Below are positions 32,613 through 43,658 of a DNA stretch of 64,000 nt, in pieces. The notes below the pieces were generated by a model. The model was not told the origin of the DNA, searched no databases, and saw only the letters and a list, made by a program, of their open reading frames with translations. How positions within the stretch are numbered: the first letter of the stretch is position 1; each line of letters begins with the position of its first letter. Source of the DNA: Talinum fruticosum (lineage: Eukaryota > Streptophyta > Magnoliopsida > Caryophyllales > Talinaceae). The translations under genes and the position numbers were made by a program. Location of the stretch: NCBI GenBank assembly GCA_021018815.1, contig JAITYX010000130.1:310001-374000 (forward strand), written 5' to 3'.

Positions 32613-33157
32613 TCACTTCTCCTTCGGAAGGCTCCTCCTCTTCTCCGCTGGAAGGTCCCTCTTCTTCTCTGCCGGAAGGTTCCTCCTCTTCTCCGCCGGA
32701 AGATCCCTCCCCTTCTCCGCCGGGAGGATCCTTCCCTTCTCCTTAGGCAAGTTCGCTCGGCCATGATAAGAAGAAGTAGGAGGGCCACCTACCGACTCAT
32801 CACTCTTCAAGGGAGGGTCGGATGACGAGCCAACACCGGAGCGGCTCCATCTCCGTTAGCGGCGCTCGCTAAAAAATAAAGGTCCGCCGGTTGACGCTCG
32901 ATGATGCGATCGTAGTTGCGTTCCACCCAAGCCTCAAGTACACCCCACTCAAGGCCGAGTGTAGCTTGAAGTAACTTGAGATACTCTACGCGATCGTTGA
33001 TCAAATCCATCTTCACAGCGTCGTTGATGAGAAGTCGATAGAACATCTCCACGACAAAGGACGGCTGGCGGTACTCGATCGCTCGCTTCCTCGACCTCTG
33101 CCCGGTTGAAGCCGGGCACAACTTCTCATACCCAGTAGGAAGCTCTCCGGCAGTCAT
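32613..33157 (-). pseudogene. Antisense gene 2 of the Tat-like element, with a C-terminal PAEKR repeat
   Basis: On the minus strand, ATG 33157-33155 opens a 116-codon frame (MTAGELPTGYEKLCPASTGQ, later FVVEMFYRLLINDAVKMDL, LGLEWGVLEAWVERNYDRII) ending at TGA 32809-32807. A one-base shift there opens a second frame that ends in repeated DLPAEKRRNLPAEKK-type nonapeptides, encoded by a 27-bp tandem repeat (about 32625-32745). The two parts were probably one protein of about 180 residues. I do not recognise the family; it looks soluble, helical and basic at the C-terminus. An upstream in-frame ATG at 33223 lies too close to the TATA box to be used. Confidence 0.55.
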
Positions 33158-33227
33158 TGTCTCGAAGCAAAAGAGAGGAGAAAAATGAAGAAGTGGAAAT
33201 TGGCAATCCTTCTCAAGGCTCACCCCC

Positions 33228-33235
33228 TATTTATA
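33228..33235 (-). promoter_or_regulatory. TATA box of antisense gene 2
   Basis: On the minus strand the sequence reads CTTATAAATAGGGGG, a strong plant TATA box. It sits about 70 bases upstream of the MTAGEL start codon, leaving a leader of about 40-45 nt. Confidence 0.65.
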
Positions 33236-33308
33236 AGAACTTGGGGTCATAAAGGCATCTCATAATGGGCTCCACATTCCACCTACCTACCTCGGGAGGC
33301 ATGCGGGC

Positions 33309-33326
33309 AGAACGTGAGGGGTTAAA
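33309..33326 (+). promoter_or_regulatory. Polypurine tract (weak)
   Basis: AGAACGTGAGGGGTTAAA lies directly before the 3' LTR, where a polypurine tract for plus-strand DNA synthesis is expected. The purine run is interrupted. Confidence 0.45.
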
Positions 33327-33483
33327 TGATTCGGGTATTTCCCAGACGGTTCCAGCTCACCCGACACGTCACCGGCCGATCGAGCCTAATCGGTTGGATA
33401 AGGGAGGAATCGGCCCAAGATAACCCTTGACGGGCCAGGTAAAGCCCTAAAGCCCATTAGGGCTAGGGTTTCCCTAAACCATG
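33327..33483 (+). repeat. Truncated 3' LTR
   Basis: The first 157 bases match the 5' LTR closely, from TGATTCGGGTATTTCCCA to TTTCCCTAAACCATG, then similarity stops abruptly. About 75% of the LTR, including its TATA box, is missing. A few substitutions (for example ACAT/ACGT and ACTGG/ATCGA) show divergence between the two LTRs. Confidence 0.93.
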
Positions 33484-36041
33484 ATATAATACAAAAAGAA
33501 ATCAACGGTTAAGATTCAATTTGACTATGATAGTTCAAATTTTTTTCAACTACTGAAAGAATTACCCTAGAAAACTACTACCATATTCGAAAACAATTTG
33601 TAGCAAATCACTCATTATTCTCGTATAATTTCACTTTTGTTTTTTTGATTTGGTACAGCTTGATTGCACTATTCACTACGTGACCTTTCCAATTTCTAAA
33701 AATAGTAAAAACCCACCTCCTAACCAAAGGGTTTCCTGAACAAAAGATTACCAAATATACGAAAAATACATTGAAAAACCAAAGTATCAAGCACCCCTCC
33801 CCTCAACCCCATCAATTAAAATTGAAAAAATAAACAAGGGAAGAAATAGTGAGGAGGAAAACACACCCACAAAAAAAAAAAAGTGGACCCATCTCCCTAA
33901 AAGTGTGAACGAGTAGTACTATTTGAACACTAAAAAATTGATAAAATAAATTAATCATGAATGGCAAAGATTCTTCTACTTTTGAGAACTCTTTTCCCCT
34001 TTTCCCGTCAAAAAAGAAAAAGAAAAAGAAAAAGAAAAAGAGATGATAAGATTATTATCCTTACACAATCATAAGATTTAAATTGGAGTCATCGTCATTA
34101 GCTCATAGTACCAAGTAGCAACTAGTAAGAAGGTAGTAGTAGTAGCAGATCGTCATTAACAATTCTTTTATATTTACTTTTGTTTCACCCTATATGTCCT
34201 TGTTATTTTTCTTATTCTCATCTTTATTTTTATGTTTATTAGTGAACTACAAGTTGGCAAATTAACAGTGAATCTTCTCTTGATCAAATCATTTTTTGTT
34301 CTTTTTGGTCTTTGAAAAATAAAATTAGATTTCTTTAGATACTATAAGAAGGGTTGAAATGATATTTAATTAATTTGAAAATAAATTAAGTTTCTTTTAG
34401 CATATATAAGGTGCAAAATTTAATGTATATAAAATTCAAAACAATTCTTGCATAGTAAATTCTAAAAAATTTTAGATGTGGTGCTAACTGACATCCATAT
34501 TGAAAATAGGCTAAATTAATATAATTTTAGTTTTACCTTTTTAATTTAGCTTATTAAAATTTTTTTAGTATTTATATCTTTGTATCTGTTTTTTGTGGAT
34601 TTTTCCAACTAATGATGAGAAAAAGAGAAGTTTGTTAACAATTAATTTATCTCTTGAATTATTGCCAACACTTAAATACAATTATATACACAGCTTTCAC
34701 CGTGGCATGATAAACCATTACAGAGTTGCATATATCAATAGCTCGAACTAGCCCAAAAATCAACTTCAACCATTACTATGCACAAAACAGAGACTATATA
34801 TTCCTAAAGTAGAGATAATAGTACGCAATAAAATATATGACTTATTATCTTTCATGATGAGGGACACTACGTAATCTACTAATTTAAAAATTAACAAAAG
34901 ATAACTACAGTTATGATTATTAAAGAGAAAATTGGGATTAGTGCTAATAAAGTCCATTCTAATTTTGATTTGGAAATCCAGTTCTTTTCTTTTCCAGTTT
35001 TCTTTGAAAATCTTATTGAAAACAATGTAAAAAAACAATTTTGTAATCCAAAAATCTTGATGAATGCCATAAATTGGTATTTATATATATAAATATAAAT
35101 AAAATAAATATGCTTAAAGGTTAGGAGATGCAATGACATGGTAGCACATATTATCATAGGTAAATAGTGACGCTACAAAAAATAAATGATGAATGAAATT
35201 ATGTTATGTTACATGTGACAAGTAACAAGTAACGTACGACGTTATCGAACCCTTAAGTTAAACTATCATTAACTTGATGATAATACATACAAAATTAATG
35301 TTCTCAAAGTATAAGGTGCAACCATATATGTGCTATTTAAGTAGGGATTATTGACATGTTAGACTCCTAAAAATTGGGATGCATTAATATTTAAGAGTTT
35401 GTTCGTTTCAACATTCATAATTAAAGGTTAATGGTTTTAAATATTTACCAAACAATTATGATAAGCGATTTGATAGACCCACAAGTGCACATATATAACA
35501 TTATAGCACTATCAAAATCGTCTCCATATGTACAAGGTTAAACTATTGAGTTTTACCTTCTAGATATGCTAAGTGAATTGAAGAGTTAGGAATTGAGATT
35601 AAATTAAAACGTCATCAATCAAAAGAAAATACAACCAAATATTTGATCACTACAATTAATTCAATTCAAGCAATTGTGTATCATTTTCACAAGTAAGTTA
35701 ATTTAAAAGTGATAATCAAAGTATTACTACTCTCTTTTAAGGCCATGTTCGATAAAATGAGATGTTTAAGTAACAAATACCTATGTGCATAGTTGATAGT
35801 TGTTGAGATAGGCTGATAAATGTTAGATTTTAGACTGTTAGCGGATAGTTGTTTAAATGAGTGGTTGAATAAATGTGTTTGGAATCTAGTAGTTGAGTTA
35901 GCTGATTATTGTAAATTGACATAAAAGGATTTAAATAATTTACCAAATATAAATTAATGAAGGGATTTTTTTTTGTCAAAAAATAAGAAATGCTACTTTT
36001 AAATGTGTAAAGCTAATATTCTTAACTTTTAAAAAACATTA
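33484..36041. other. AT-rich intergenic spacer
   Basis: No coding signal and no continuation of the exon cut at 20953. An (AAAAG)n run lies at about 34010-34041. The 35740-35960 part, with GGCCATGTTCGATAAAATG at one end, could be an old MITE, but no partner end was found. Confidence 0.5.
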
Positions 36042-36189
36042 CTTGAAACTAGGGCTGGCCAATAGGTAGGGTACCCATTGGGCAGCGAGGTGAGCCAAAA
36101 AAGGGTCAAAGCCCAAATTTGATAATAAAAGGGTTGGGCCGAAAAGGGTCAAGTGAAAATGGGCCTTTAACGAGTCAGCCGCGGGCCGT

Positions 36190-36486
36190 TAGCGGGTCAA
36201 AGAAGAAGGGTCGCTGCTCTCTGCCTCTCATTGCTCTGTCTCTCGCGCACGACACTGTCTCTCGCGCACGCCCGAGTCTCGCTGCCATTGCTCTATCTCT
36301 CGCACACGCCCTGTCTCTCTCGTGTCTCTCGCCGTCGCTGTTCCACCATCTCGCCACCGTCACCGGTGAACCGGAGCCGAAGCCTTCTTCCACCGTCGCT
36401 CTTCTTCCGGCCGGTGAATAAGCTCTCTCTCGCTTCGCCGAAACCCTAATTTGGCCAGCACCGCTTACTTCGCTCCCACTCCTCGG
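36190..36486 (+). promoter_or_regulatory. Non-coding 5' exon and leader of the hAT transposase gene
   Basis: A pyrimidine- and CG-rich stretch with TCTCTCGCGCACG repeats and an AAACCCTAATTTGG motif ends in a donor-like CTCCTCG/GTACTTGC. Such a leader separated by a long intron from the coding exon is common in plant hAT genes. Acceptor TGTTAG/GG lies just before the ATG at 38011. Confidence 0.45.
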
Positions 36487-38010
36487 TACTTGCTTTGTAT
36501 TTTTGAAATTTGAGTCTGTAGTTGAACTCATTCTTGGTTGTTTTGAATTGGGTTTGTGCTTTAAGACTAAAATTGTGTCGAGTTTGGAATTTGGTGTTGA
36601 AATTGCAATTGATCGGCTCAAAGTTCGGATCTTTTCCCCTCCTTTGGTTCGTTGTTTGGTTCAATTTGTGCCCCTGTTTCGATTTGGCTGCCTTCCGTTC
36701 TTTAATCTTGCTTGCTCGAAATTGTTGAGTGGAGTATATGGTCGATGTTATCTCTTCATTAATGGAGAAGACTTACATACTTCATTAAGTTGAATCCTCC
36801 GTTAATGACTACAAAGCTTCATCGTACCCTCCTACTTTCATAATGAGCATTACCAGGAGAAGATAGCAAAAGTATAGAGTACCTCTCGCACTCTTGCCTC
36901 ATGGACATTCCGAGCTGTCACAAACCTTTGGAGACTCTGCATTCTATGATTGGTTTACGGTTTCTATTTAGGGATGGAGGTATGACTATTGAGAAAGAAT
37001 GTCGATGTACTATCTAGGCTTTTGGTATGTGTATGTAAGTCATTTTTGGCGTCCGATCTAGAGATGAATATTAGGATTTCTAGGAGATGAATTGGAAGAA
37101 AACTGAAATTATCACTTCCCCAAGGCTTTAGTAAAATATTGTCGGGATGATGCTTTGAAGGAAGAGAGGCAATTTCAACTTCTGCAGAAAGTAGGCATTT
37201 CCAAATAAAATGACTGTCTATCTATATGTGCTTTGTTACGTTATGAAAAATAGATTGCGAACAATGTGTAGCCCTAACTGATTATCATAATATAGCTTGT
37301 ATGGAGGTGGTTTCAAGATTGTAGTATAAGTCCCCCAAGGCTTTAGTAAAATGGAGCAAGCATCACTTTAAAGTTGGCTTGTTAAAGTTACGTGGTCGTA
37401 CAATATTAAAGTATCATATACATGGTGTTAAAAAACATGATATTTGATAATCATGACTCTTTATTGCCCTCAACTGATCAGGAAGCAATATTCAGCTGTG
37501 CAAACAGAAAAATAAAAGCATCTCATAAAAGATATGAGAAGCTTCAATTTGCACTAGCTAGTAGATCTATCATGAGTAATCTATTTGTCAACTAAGACCC
37601 TCAATTCCACCACTTCGTAGCAACCGATACATCAAATGACTATCCGAACTCCAAGCATCTGTCAATTTTGCAATACTGCCTCTTACTTGTTCCATTGAGA
37701 AATGCTGAAGTTCAAAGGTAACAATAGACAGGAATGCAAAAGAAAAGTTGGTTAACCCTCGGTTGATTGTCATTCCAAACAAGTGATTTATATCCCACGA
37801 GAATTTTGCCGCCAAACAAATGAGTAAATTTTACAACTGTTGGACACCAAATATATGGATCTGAAACATCCCACATTAACCACCATCAGCTCAATTAACA
37901 CACCTATTCTATAACTAATATTCTATAATTAATAGGAATACGATTACATGGATAATGAATGTGGATTTTGAAGGAACGTCTAATAATGCTTTTGTTCTCT
38001 TATGTTAGGG

Positions 38011-39978
38011 ATGGATAGTGAAGGAATGTCTTCTAGGCAAGTGACGGAAGATGGTTATAGTGAGTATAATGCTCCGCCAGCTAAAAGGAAGAAAAAGTCC
38101 AAAGTATGGAGAGAGCTCAAGGAAGACACTAATCCACAAGGTGAGCCAATCGCAATTTGCATACATTGTAAAATGTCTTCATCCGCTAATAAGGGAGTGG
38201 GACTTCTCATTTAAAGCGTCATTTGGAGAGATGTCCAAGTGAGACCTAGTGGGTTTCAAGGTGGTGAAGGGGATAGTGATAATGATAATGTGGAATTTGT
38301 GTTTAATATGAGTGAGCTTTGTAAGGAAATTGTTCTTTATATAGTTGAAGGAGTTCATTCCTTTATGACTGTTGAGGAAAAAGCTTTTAGACGGATGATG
38401 TCTAAAGCTAACCCGGGTTTTGTGCCATTTAGTCGTTCAACGGCTAAGAGAGAACCGATGTCTATGTATGGGGGAGAGAGATAAGTTGAAAGATATGTTA
38501 TTGAAAATACCCGGTAGGATTTGTTTGACAACCGATAATTGGAGGTCAAATCATACTTATCAACACTACATTTGCATCACAACCCATTTTGTAGATAGTG
38601 CTTGGAAATTGCACAAAAGAATCCTTAGGTTTAGAGCACCGACACCTCCATATGATGGTGAAAGTATAGCAAATGAAGTGCTTTTATTTCTTACTCAATG
38701 GAATATCGCGGACAAGATACTTACCATAACTGTGGATAATGCTAAGTACAAGGATGTGATGATGGCTAATCTAAAAAGTGTCTTGTTCCTAGAAGTGGAT
38801 TGATAAGTAGTGGTGCATTCTTTCATGTACGATGTTGTGCACATATCCTGAATCTTATTGTGCAAGAAGGTCTAAAGTCGATTGAGGAAATTATGGAAAA
38901 GATTCGAAATTTGGTGAAATTGATTAGTAGATCTTCTCTTAGAGGTAAAGAATTTTATGAAAGTGCACAAAAGATCTTTCATTTGGATGTCAAAAGAAAA
39001 CTGAATTTGGACATGCAAATTCCTTGGAATTCCACTTACAAGTTGCTTGATAATGTCTTGTATTACAAGAATGTGTTTCTCTACTTGAGATCAACTAATT
39101 CTTCGTTGAAAACCTATGTGCCTTTAGAGGAGGAGTGGGAGAAACTTAGTATTATTCATAAGTTTCTCAAGTTATTTTATGAGGTAACTTGTATGTTTAG
39201 TGCTCGTGAAGACCCCAACATCTAACTTGTATTTCAAAGGTGCATGGATGGTTCATAGGCTTTTGCTTGAGACAGCTCAAGGTCCTTATGATTATCTAGC
39301 TAATATGGCAAATGAAATGCTTGGAAAATTTGACAAGTATTGGTCGGAATATAATTTATACTTGTCATGTCGTTGTCATTTTGGATCCTTGGTGTAAAGT
39401 TAAATTTGTTGAGTATTGCTTTAGTAAGTTGTTTGGATTTGATGAAGCTACGGAACGTGTTGATAATGTGTTAAGCACTTTGCGTTCCTTATACAATGAG
39501 TACAAGCTACACTCAACATCAACTTCACCTATCATTAATCCTTCTCCTACTGTTAGTGCTATCGGGGATGACTACTTTGATGATTACAGTAGTTTTAGTG
39601 GTAGAAGCTCTATGCCCCAACTGGGAGGTCCCATCTGGATTTATACTTGGAGGAGCCGGGTCTTGATTTGAATTTGGAGTTAGATGTTTTGGATTTTTGG
39701 CACAAGAGCTCTGTGAAATACCCGGAGCTTTCTATGATGGCACGAGATCTATTGACAATCCCAGTTAGTACTCGTAGCATCGGAATCCGCCTTTAGTCTT
39801 GGTGGAAAAACCATCTCCCTAATCGTAGTGCTTTGAAGCCTCGTGACCGTACAAGCACTCGTAAGTCTTCGAGGATTGGCGACATGCACGGTATGATACA
39901 ATTCTAGCAATTGACAATGATTCTAATTCGGATGAAGATGGAGGGGACGAGGATGATGATACAAGTGTCTTCTTTTAG
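38011..39978 (+). pseudogene. hAT transposase (zinc finger BED domain, RICESLEEPER-like)
   Basis: From the ATG at 38011 come a basic patch (KRKKKSKVW), a BED-type zinc finger (CIHCKM ... HLKRHLERC, across a one-base shift near 38190), then FRRMMSKANPGFVPFSR and LTTDNWRSNHTYQHYICIT. Next are HVRCCAHILNLIVQEGL and IPWNSTYKLL of the catalytic region, DPWCKVKFVEYCFSKLFG of the hAT RNase H-fold segment, and LDFWHKSSVKYPELSMMARD with LLTIPVST of the C-terminal dimerisation domain. The product would cut and rejoin element ends. At least five frame changes and stops (about 38190, 38220, 38460, 38800, 39225, 39640) and a stop replacing SAFS after ST make it a pseudogene. It ends DDDTSVFF then TAG. Confidence 0.93.
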
Positions 39979-40627
39979 GTAATTAAATTCTTTTAAGCAA
40001 TTAAGTTTTTTAATTGTTGTAGTAGATTATATTTATATATCTTAATTTTTTTATGCATATTCGACCAATCACAAAGAGGATGATGATACAAGAACAAGAG
40101 GAAGGAGTGGGGATCACGAAGGTTGATTCTTTGAGGTGCTTATTTGCGGCTTTATCAAACCGAAACATTGTCATATGCACGATATCTCCCCGTCTCGACA
40201 TTGAATTACATGTAACACAAATCTTGAGTTAACAGTTATATGAGTTCTCCGATGACAATAGCTATATTGCTCTATGAATTTGTCAAACTTTTTGGTCGAT
40301 GGGAGTAAATACTACGTTTGTACTAATGTGTTGAAGATATGAATTATGAGCATGTTAATGCCCAAGCAATATCACAAGCATCCTTTGTCCTTTTACGATT
40401 TGGATTTCAAGCTAATTCAACTTGACCAAAGTGTAGTCTACTTCTAATTTCGTCATGCCGACTTGCTTATTTGGGCAACATTATTTTAGACTCAACTTGA
40501 AAGTTGTTGGTATATCTATTCAAAATATTAAATTTCAATCTAAAGGGATTTGACCGCTGAAACTACCCTAGAAACCCTAAAATTTTATGGAGAAAAGAAC
40601 CGCCAAAAAAGCTAGACAAAAATCGCT

Positions 40628-41040
40628 TATAAAGCCGCGAAGCAGATGCCGCACGGCCGTGCATAATTGTCGCACGACCAGTGCAAGGTCCGCACGGTAG
40701 GTCGTGCGAAATGCTCGAAGAGCACGGTAGGCCGTGTGAAATGCCTGAACTTTCGCCTCACTTGCACGGTCGCGTGCAACATTGGCACGGGATACCGTGC
40801 GCCCTCCGCACGGCCGTCGTTGTAGCGCACGAGGGGCCGTGCGAAATGCCCGAACTTTCGGCCACAATTGCACGGGCCGTGCGGAATGCGCACGGGGGCC
40901 GTGCGAAATGCCCGAACTTTCGCCACACTTGCACGGGCCGTGCGGAATGCACATAGGGTGCCGTGCAACCTTTCTTGACTTCGGGCCTTTCGCTCGATGA
41001 TCCGGACGGCTGTGCGGCTTCGCACGATAAGTCGTGTAGC
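40628..41040 (-). repeat. GC-rich CACGGCCGTGC repeat, probably LTR-derived
   Basis: GCACGG and CCGTGC motifs alternate with GAAATGCCCGAACTTTCG, repeated about four times (about 40737, 40845, 40904). Read on the minus strand the order is GCACGGCCGTGCGG, then TTTATAAGCGATTTTTGTC, then TAGGGTTTCTAGGG. The segment at 48600-48845 on the + strand has the same order, so both look like the same LTR-type module in opposite orientation. The left end of the nested piece is unclear; its right end may be near 41310. Confidence 0.6.
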
Positions 41041-41479
41041 TTCTCTTGATGTGTTTTAGGCTTCTTTCTTGCCTCCTCTTGGGCCCGAACTCTTCTCTTC
41101 ATCACTTTTCATCAAATTTACCTCGAATCTCTCAAATTTAAGCTCAAAACACCGTAATAAAGAGATTTACGAGCTTAGGTGATGATAAAGAGAAAATGAG
41201 CAAAATCCAACCCAAAACTAAATAAATATCATTGAAATCATCACGGAATTGGGTTAAATAATGCATTAAAAACCGATAAAAACGAGGTTTAACGAGTCCT
41301 ACACTTGACATTTTCATGTTTAGCTCCGGCCTATGGGTGGGTCATGGGCGGGTCGAGGTCGGTTGGCCCATGACCGGGCCAGCCCATTTAATTTTTCCTC
41401 GGCCCGGCCCGACCCGACCCTTTATAGTAATGGGCCGACCTCGGCCCGGCCCGGCCCGTTGCCCGACCGTACTTGAAAC

Positions 41480-42600
41480 GTTTTAAGTTACTACAAACGC
41501 TAATTAAAACATTATCTTATCGAACACTAATATTTAATTGGTTAGTATTTTGACTTCATGCGCTTGAACTCTTTCAATACTCGCTTGATCCGCCGTCTTC
41601 TTGCAATCTTCCTCTTCTTCTCCCTCAAACTCTTTGTCTCACTCTAACAATGGATCTAAACCCAATCTAGGATGGTGAATATAGTGAATAGCCTCTAGAC
41701 AGCTTCAAAAGGGCCTCCGAATAGCCAAAATCAGCCCCCAAACATCATAGAAAACCATATATTGCAACAACAATGGTCCGCCACGGGTCATGGTCCATAT
41801 CGTCTGTCTACCTGCGGTCGTGGTTATGCCCGTGTTGGCGACTTGAATTTCACAGACCAACTATTTTGAGCCGTAACCTTCTCATCCAAACTTCAATTGG
41901 TGCGATTTTTAATTCGTTGGAAAGTTTAACAAGTCTAGTTTCAATACAAATATAAATAGAAAACTCAACCATAATGCTTGAAAAGGGGTATAAAATACTC
42001 TTACATGCACACTATTCCCCTAAAATTGAGATAAAACCCTCATAAAAGTTTTGTCCTATAATTATTTAATATTTTCAATGCACTCAACCTAATAATAGGA
42101 AGTATCCAACCTTGTAATTGTGACTATTACAAAAAGTTTCAACTGCAAGATCAATAATGAAATAAAAAGTCTTGAATCCACATATAATACGAATACCAAA
42201 TTATAAGTTTAAATTTTAAAGAAAAATGTATCAAATAATCCAATATTAACAATCAAAAGGAGAGTCTCAAATTCAAAAAATTTTAGAGTAAACTTAATAT
42301 ATGCATATAATTTTTTTGAATATAAATCGAGTACTCGGGTATCGGAGTGCAATTCGGGTTCACCTTTCCACTACCTAATTCGAACCCGGTTATAATTGGG
42401 TCTTAAAATTGGACTCAATCCCGAACCCAGTTTAATCGGGTCTAAATCTGAACCCATTAAATGTGGGATCAGATACTCGATTTTTTGTTTACCCTGTTAA
42501 AAGAGTATTTTCAAAAAATAAATAAGAGATAAATACAATGACATATATGAGGTCTATTTTGGAAATATATGCAGTCAATAAATGTTTTAATAAATCAATC
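41480..42600. other. AT-rich spacer with retroelement- and hAT-like scraps
   Basis: About 41780-41960 contains TTCAATTGGTGCGATTTTT and ATTCGTTGGAAAGTTTAAC, phrases of a kind common in non-coding plant retroelement DNA. 42325-42490 is rich in CGGGT/ACCCG motifs like the inside of hAT MITEs, but neither has clear ends. No protein was found. Confidence 0.4.
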
Positions 42601-42764
42601 AATTGAACTGCAATAATTACCAAACCCACCATCCAGATAGTCCGGCCCACATACATAGCCTACGCATTTGCTTTTCTCTCTCGTCGCAATTCTTATCACC
42701 AAGTCCAAACTTCCCCAATCCCCAATCCCCATCCCCACACCACAACCACTACTCCTATTCCTCC

Positions 42765-42788
42765 TATATATATATATATATAAATAAC
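42765..42788 (+). promoter_or_regulatory. Candidate distal TATA region of the ATL23-like gene
   Basis: A (TA)n run ends in TATAAATAAC. It lies about 490 bases before the start codon. A second candidate, CCTTATATAGCCG at 42924-42936, is closer and followed by CT-rich leader. Which is used cannot be told from sequence. Confidence 0.45.
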
Positions 42789-43131
42789 AGCCTTCCTCTA
42801 ATCAAAGCCTACTACGTACGTTTTCTGAAACAGAAACTCCCTTTAATCTAATCCTTGCCCTCACGAAAACTCGTCGTTTCGTCTCTCTCTCTCCTTCTCT
42901 CCTCTTTCTTCATTGCTGTGTTCCCTTATATAGCCGTTACCAGCCCCTCCTCCTTTTCTCAAGAACTCCTCCAAGTCAAACTACCATCACGATTTCCTCT
43001 TGAAACCCCCTCTCCCTCACCTCCAACCACCTCGAAGTCTCCAGCTCACTTTCCCGCCTCCCCATTCTCTCTCCTGTTTCTATAATTTCCTCCCTCTCTC
43101 ACTACTGTTCTCTCCCCACGTTGCGTGCGCT

Positions 43132-43185
43132 ATGGTGTGCGCTGCGCCACCCCTCATCTCTCTCTCCTCCCCTCCAACCCCCTAA
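43132..43185 (+). CDS. Upstream ORF of 17 codons in the leader of the ATL23-like gene
   Basis: ATG 43132 opens MVCAAPPLISLSSPPTP and stops at TAA 43183-43185, 92 bases before the main start codon. It is the first ATG in the leader whichever TATA box is used. If present in the mRNA it could lower translation of the RING protein. Conservation is unknown. Confidence 0.35.
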   Translation: MVCAAPPLISLSSPPTP

Positions 43186-43277
43186 CCAAACAAAAACCCA
43201 AATCGAAATCTTACCATACCATATCGTATAATATCATATAACCTCAGTATCGTAAACGAACACTGGCGATTACGAGC

Positions 43278-43658
43278 ATGTTGCTGTCAATATTCTTGGC
43301 CCTGTTTCTCCCCTGCGCCGGGATGAGCGCGGTGTTTGTGGTGTACATTTGCTTGCTATGGTACGCGGCCAGCCATGCACCGCCGGAGCCGGTGAAGCCG
43401 GCGGTCAAGAAGGGGCTGTCACCGGCGGAGCTCGAGAAGCTCCCGAAGGTGACCGGAGACAAGCTGGTCCTGGGAAACGAGTGCGCTGTGTGCTTGGATG
43501 AGATCCAAGGGGATGAACTAGCTCGGATGATTCCCGGTTGCAATCACGGGTTTCACCTTCAGTGCGCCGACACGTGGCTGTCGAAGCAGCCGGTTTGCCC
43601 GGTTTGCCGCACTAAACTTGGGCCTGAGTTCTTCGACTCTTCCCGTAACCCCTGTTAA
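43278..43658 (+). CDS. ATL23: RING-H2 finger protein, ATL family (ATL23-like E3 ubiquitin ligase)
   Basis: An intact, intronless frame of 126 residues. Residues 4-30 form a hydrophobic transmembrane segment (FLALFLPCAGMSAVFVVYIC). A basic/Pro stretch follows, then a GLSPAELEKLPKV segment (46-58) matching the ATL 'GLD' region. The RING-H2 domain spans Cys69, Cys72, Cys88, His90, His93, Cys96, Cys107 and Cys110: C-x2-C-x15-C-x-H-x2-H-x2-C-x10-C-x2-C, with the Pro after the first metal pair (CPVC) and Trp100 typical of E2-binding RINGs. ATL proteins are membrane-anchored ligases that pass ubiquitin from E2 to substrate. Small size and motif spacing point to the ATL23/ATL24 subgroup; the exact orthologue is inferred. 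The preceding AGC gives moderate start context, and no other in-frame ATG lies upstream within the leader. Confidence 0.93.
   Translation: MLLSIFLALFLPCAGMSAVFVVYICLLWYAASHAPPEPVKPAVKKGLSPAELEKLPKVTGDKLVLGNECAVCLDEIQGDELARMIPGCNHGFHLQCADTWLSKQPVCPVCRTKLGPEFFDSSRNPC

Larger units (their letters stand above)
20959..33483 (+). mobile_element. Ty3/gypsy LTR retrotransposon, Tat-like lineage, 12.5 kb, truncated at its 3' LTR
   Basis: The two LTR copies share the start TGATTCGGGTATTTCCCA and continue nearly identically to CCCTAAACCATG. Between them lie a primer-binding site, gag remnant, protease, reverse transcriptase, RNase H, a second archaeal-type RNase H and integrase, in Ty3/gypsy order. The extra RNase H and the long tail after integrase holding opposite-strand genes are hallmarks of the Tat group. 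The region is far more GC-rich than its surroundings. Multiple frameshifts, a deleted gag and a 3' LTR cut to 157 bp mean it is no longer autonomous. No target duplication can be checked because of the truncation. Confidence 0.95.
36050..41471 (+). mobile_element. hAT DNA transposon (RICESLEEPER-like), decayed, 5.4 kb
   Basis: The left tip is TAGGGCTGGCCAATAGG and the right tip, complemented, is TACGGTCGGGCAACGGG: 11 of 17 positions agree. A perfect 8-bp duplication CTTGAAAC is present at 36042-36049 and 41472-41479, the hAT signature. Both ends are rich in GGGTC/GGCCC subterminal motifs. Inside are a CT-rich first exon (about 36190-36486) ending CTCG/GTACTTG, an intron, and a transposase gene (38011-39978). 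A GC-rich repeat block at 40628-41040 probably belongs to a nested LTR fragment. Frameshifts in the transposase make it inactive. Confidence 0.9.

Noticed and set aside
35740..35960. MITE starting GGCCATGTTCG
   Set aside because: No complementary right end or target duplication found. Left as unassigned spacer.
40681..40956. Open frames on both strands in the CACGG repeat as genes
   Set aside because: The frames follow from repeated GC-rich palindromic words with few stops. Translations are repeat products.
42855..43085. 76-residue Ser/Pro-rich frame before the ATL23-like gene
   Set aside because: It has no ATG start and reads through the CT-rich leader.
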